Positions 5,920 to 7,823 of a DNA stretch of 7,823 nt are shown one piece after another. How positions within the stretch are numbered: the first letter of the stretch is position 1; each line of letters begins with the position of its first letter. The stretch spans positions 1 to 7,823 of the forward strand of contig JBHENN010000047.1 in assembly GCA_046262015.1 (NCBI GenBank). The letters are read 5' to 3'. Under the pieces are notes generated by a model. It saw only the letters and a list, made by a program, of their open reading frames with translations, was not told where the DNA came from and did no database searches. The translations under genes and the position numbers were made by a program. The stretch is from JBHENN01 sp046262015. Its GTDB lineage: Bacteria > Actinomycetota > CADDZG01 > WHSQ01.

Positions 5920-6186
5920 ATGTCCGAGGGGGAACGAGCCATCGCGTGGACCGCGCTCGAAGAGGGCACGCCGGTCGTCGCGTCCGACGGGGAGGAGATC
6001 GGCCGCGTCGCGGTGATCATCGCGGACGAAGGCAAGGACATCTTCTCGGGGATCTCGATCAAGTCCGGGTTGCTCGGTCCGACCCGTCACATCCCCGCCG
6101 CGCTGATCGACGAGATCACCCCGTCGGCCGTGCGGCTCACCATCTCTTCTACCGAAGCCGAGGCTCTGGAGGACCACGCCGGCTGA
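5920..6186 (+). CDS. Small PRC-barrel domain protein
   Basis: This is an 88-aa cytoplasmic protein made of a single PRC-barrel-like domain, a small beta-barrel fold found in ribosome maturation factor RimM and photosynthetic reaction-centre H chains and in many small stress-type proteins. The pattern is TPVVASDGEEIGRVAVIIAD (17-36), KDIFSGISIKSGLLGPTRHI (39-58) with the familiar GLLG turn, then IPAALIDEIT (58-67) and VRLTISSTEAEALE (71-84). The exact role is unknown. It lies on the plus strand, opposite to every neighbour in the his-trp block, between trpE and the lipoprotein gene. Its stop is only 16 bases from the trpE stop (convergent), and 82 bases separate its start from the divergent lipoprotein gene. 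ATG 5920 is preferred over upstream in-frame codons because the family begins there and TACTAT lies just upstream. Transcripts reading through from trpE would be antisense to it. Confidence 0.8.
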   Translation: MSEGERAIAWTALEEGTPVVASDGEEIGRVAVIIADEGKDIFSGISIKSGLLGPTRHIPAALIDEITPSAVRLTISSTEAEALEDHAG

Positions 6187-6202
6187 CCGCCGCACGCAGC
6201 CG

Positions 6203-7726
6203 TCACCGCGCGCCGGCTTCCGGACCCGCGCCCGCCCCCGCCACCGCTTGCAGCAGTACCTCGGCTTTGCGGCGCGTTTCGTCGGCTTCGGCCGCGGGGA
6301 CCGAGTCGGCCACGACGCCGGCGCCGGCCTGAACGTACGCCCGGCCGCCGGTGGCGACGATGGTGCGGATCGTGATGCACGTGTCGAGGTTGCCGGAGAA
6401 GTCGAGGTATCCGACGGCGCCCGCGTACGGCCCCCTGCGGGTCCGTTCCAACGAGTCGATGATCTGCATCGCACGAACCTTCGGCGCGCCGGACACCGTC
6501 CCCGCCGGGAAGCATGCCGTCAGAGCGTCGAACGCGGTCTTGTCGTCCCGCAGACGGCCCGTGACGCTCGACACGATGTGCATGACGTGCGAGTACCGCT
6601 CCACGACCATCAGCTCCTCGACCGAGACGCTCGAGTAGCGAGCCACGCGCCCGACGTCGTTGCGCGCGAGGTCGACGAGCATGACGTGCTCGGCACGCTC
6701 CTTGTCGTCGGACATCAGGTCTGCCGCCAGCGCCTCGTCGTCCGCTTCGTCGACGCCCCGAGGCCTCGTCCCGGCGATCGGGCGGGTCACGATCGCGCCC
6801 TCCTGGACGCGCACCAACGGCTCGGGCGACGAGCCGGCCAGCTCGAACGCCGGATGCTCGCCGCGCTCGCCGAAGCGGAAGAAGTACATGTACGGGCTCG
6901 GGTTGAGCGTGCGCAGGATGCGATAAGCGCCGAACGCGCTGCCGGACAGCGGGACCTCGAACCTGCGACTCGGCACGATCTGGAACGCGTCACCGGCGTG
7001 GATGTGGTCCTTGCAGCGCGCGACCCACTCCTCGTAGAGATCGTCGGACACGGCGCACGAGCCGAGCGGGGCGGTAGACGCCTGCGCGGGCAGGGGCGGC
7101 GGGGCGTCGGGCACCGGGGTGAGCAGCCGCGCCGTCAGCTCGTCGCAGCGATCGGTCGCGTCGTCGTACGCGCGGTCGAGGTCCGTCTCCGGTCCGACCG
7201 ACACGTTGGTTATGACGACCGCTCGCTGCCTCAGGTGGTCGAACACCGTGAGGCTGCGTGTGAGCAGCAACGCGAGGTCGGGTAGCGACAGGTCGTCGGG
7301 CGGCGCGCCGGGCAGGGATTCGAGCTCTCTCACGCAGTCGTAGCCGAGGAACCCGACCGCGCCCCCGTGGAACGGTGGGAGAGACGCGATCGCGGGGCCG
7401 CGGAGCGCGGCCAGGAGCCGCCGGACGTAGGCGAGCGGCGGTTCCTCCTCGGCGGGGAGCAGCGGCGCGTCGCCCTCTGCCCAGACCCTGCCGTCCTTGG
7501 CCGTGACCGTGGTGAAGGCATCGCCGCCCACGAACGAGTACCGGCCCCAGCGCTCGCCCCCCTCGACGCTCTCGAGGAGGAAGGCATCGGCGCCGGGCCG
7601 CTGCAGCCGCAGGAACGCGCTGACCGGGGTGACCGAGTCGGCCAGGACCTCCCGCCACACGGGGACCACCGCGTGCGACGCGGCGAGGCGCGTGAACTCG
7701 CCGCGGTCGGGGGCGGGAGGTATCAA
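6203..7726 (-). CDS. trpE: Anthranilate synthase component I
   Basis: TrpE turns chorismate into anthranilate, the first committed step to tryptophan, using ammonia supplied by a TrpG amidotransferase. No amidotransferase domain is fused to it and no trpG lies in the window. It is 507 aa, the usual length. The N-terminal domain carries the feedback-binding LLES (50-53) and GERWGRYSF (57-65), and PSPYMYF (276-282) is a second part of the tryptophan site, so end-product inhibition is expected. Catalytic-domain motifs are GSSPE (298-302), RPIAGTRPRG (315-324), DLARNDVGRV (352-361), SHVMHIVSSVTG (379-390), FPAGTVSGAPKVRAM (406-420) and RRGPYAGAVGY (430-440). The start is TTG at 7726-7724, overlapping the hisI TGA as TTGA. 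GGAGGG at 7738-7743 lies 11 bases upstream, a rather long spacing. An earlier in-frame GTG at 7816 would read through hisI in the wrong frame. The C-terminal tail is Ala/Gly-rich. Confidence 0.96.
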   Translation of the reverse strand: MIPPAPDRGEFTRLAASHAVVPVWREVLADSVTPVSAFLRLQRPGADAFLLESVEGGERWGRYSFVGGDAFTTVTAKDGRVWAEGDAPLLPAEEEPPLAYVRRLLAALRGPAIASLPPFHGGAVGFLGYDCVRELESLPGAPPDDLSLPDLALLLTRSLTVFDHLRQRAVVITNVSVGPETDLDRAYDDATDRCDELTARLLTPVPDAPPPLPAQASTAPLGSCAVSDDLYEEWVARCKDHIHAGDAFQIVPSRRFEVPLSGSAFGAYRILRTLNPSPYMYFFRFGERGEHPAFELAGSSPEPLVRVQEGAIVTRPIAGTRPRGVDEADDEALAADLMSDDKERAEHVMLVDLARNDVGRVARYSSVSVEELMVVERYSHVMHIVSSVTGRLRDDKTAFDALTACFPAGTVSGAPKVRAMQIIDSLERTRRGPYAGAVGYLDFSGNLDTCITIRTIVATGGRAYVQAGAGVVADSVPAAEADETRRKAEVLLQAVAGAGAGPEAGAR

Positions 7727-7823
7727 GCCGGCCCGCGCCCTCCGGGTCCGCCGGACGTGTCCCCCGCGGGCTCCCCGAAGCTGCGGTAGAAGCACGACGT
7801 CTCGCCGGTGTGGCACGCGGGAC
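7723..7823 (-). CDS. hisI: Phosphoribosyl-AMP cyclohydrolase, C-terminal end only
   Basis: The last 32 residues of HisI enter from the right edge and end at TGA 7725-7723. The decisive motif is ACHTGETSCFYRSFGE: in HisI the two cysteines, seven residues apart, help to bind the catalytic zinc, and the CHTG..SCFYR block is unique to the family. HisI opens the purine ring of phosphoribosyl-AMP in the third step of histidine synthesis. After FGEPAGDT there is a short Gly/Pro tail and the gene stops inside the start of trpE (4-bp TTGA overlap). This makes trpE part of, or translationally coupled to, the his operon. The remainder of the gene is outside the window. Confidence 0.93.
   Translation of the reverse strand, partial: PACHTGETSCFYRSFGEPAGDTSGGPGGRGPA

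Noticed and set aside
7727..7816. Upstream extension of trpE to a GTG at 7816.
   Set aside because: Those 30 residues are the hisI sequence read in the wrong frame; the HisI motif CHTG..SCFYR is in another frame there.

Overview
The window looks like a piece of a high-GC actinobacterial (Actinomycetota) chromosome. The evidence is the gene order hisI, trpE, one extra gene, trpC, trpB, trpA, which matches the his-trp junction I know from mycobacteria and other actinobacteria. There is no trpF next to trpC/trpB, GTG/TTG starts are frequent, and TrpA carries an SDPLMDGP active-site segment. I cannot name a genus. Sampled lines of sequence run from about 57-63% GC at the left (1-2040) to about 75% GC in the trp genes.

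Right part (2330-7823), biosynthetic block on the minus strand. The 3' end of hisI enters from the right edge and overlaps the TTG start of trpE by 4 bp. After trpE the row is interrupted by one small plus-strand gene, an 88-aa PRC-barrel protein that may be read from a nearly leaderless mRNA. The minus-strand row then resumes with a lipoprotein that has an M28-peptidase-like fold but no recognisable metal ligands, followed by trpC, trpB and trpA. trpC/trpB and trpB/trpA overlap by GTGA, so translation is probably coupled. Together the Trp proteins do the first step (TrpE) and the last two steps (TrpC; TrpBA) of tryptophan synthesis. TrpG, TrpD and the phosphoribosylanthranilate isomerase must be encoded elsewhere. 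In this lineage the isomerase is often the dual HisA/PriA enzyme of the his operon.

Middle (1986-2329): a 344-bp gene-free spacer. It holds a GC-rich hairpin just past trpA, two perfect short hairpins, and the leader of the next gene.

Left part (1-1985): a secreted LVIVD-repeat beta-propeller protein on the minus strand, convergent with a VapBC-type toxin-antitoxin pair on the plus strand. The antitoxin is cut by the window edge. The PIN-domain toxin keeps all four acidic active-site residues, but its frame contains no ATG, GTG or TTG that would include the first of them. Either it uses a rare ATC start behind a strong ribosome binding site, or the toxin has been silenced.

I did not find a clear multi-gene novel system. 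The points most worth a second look are the metal-less M28-like lipoprotein inside the trp operon, the toxin with no canonical start, and the ring of repeated histidines in the beta-propeller protein.
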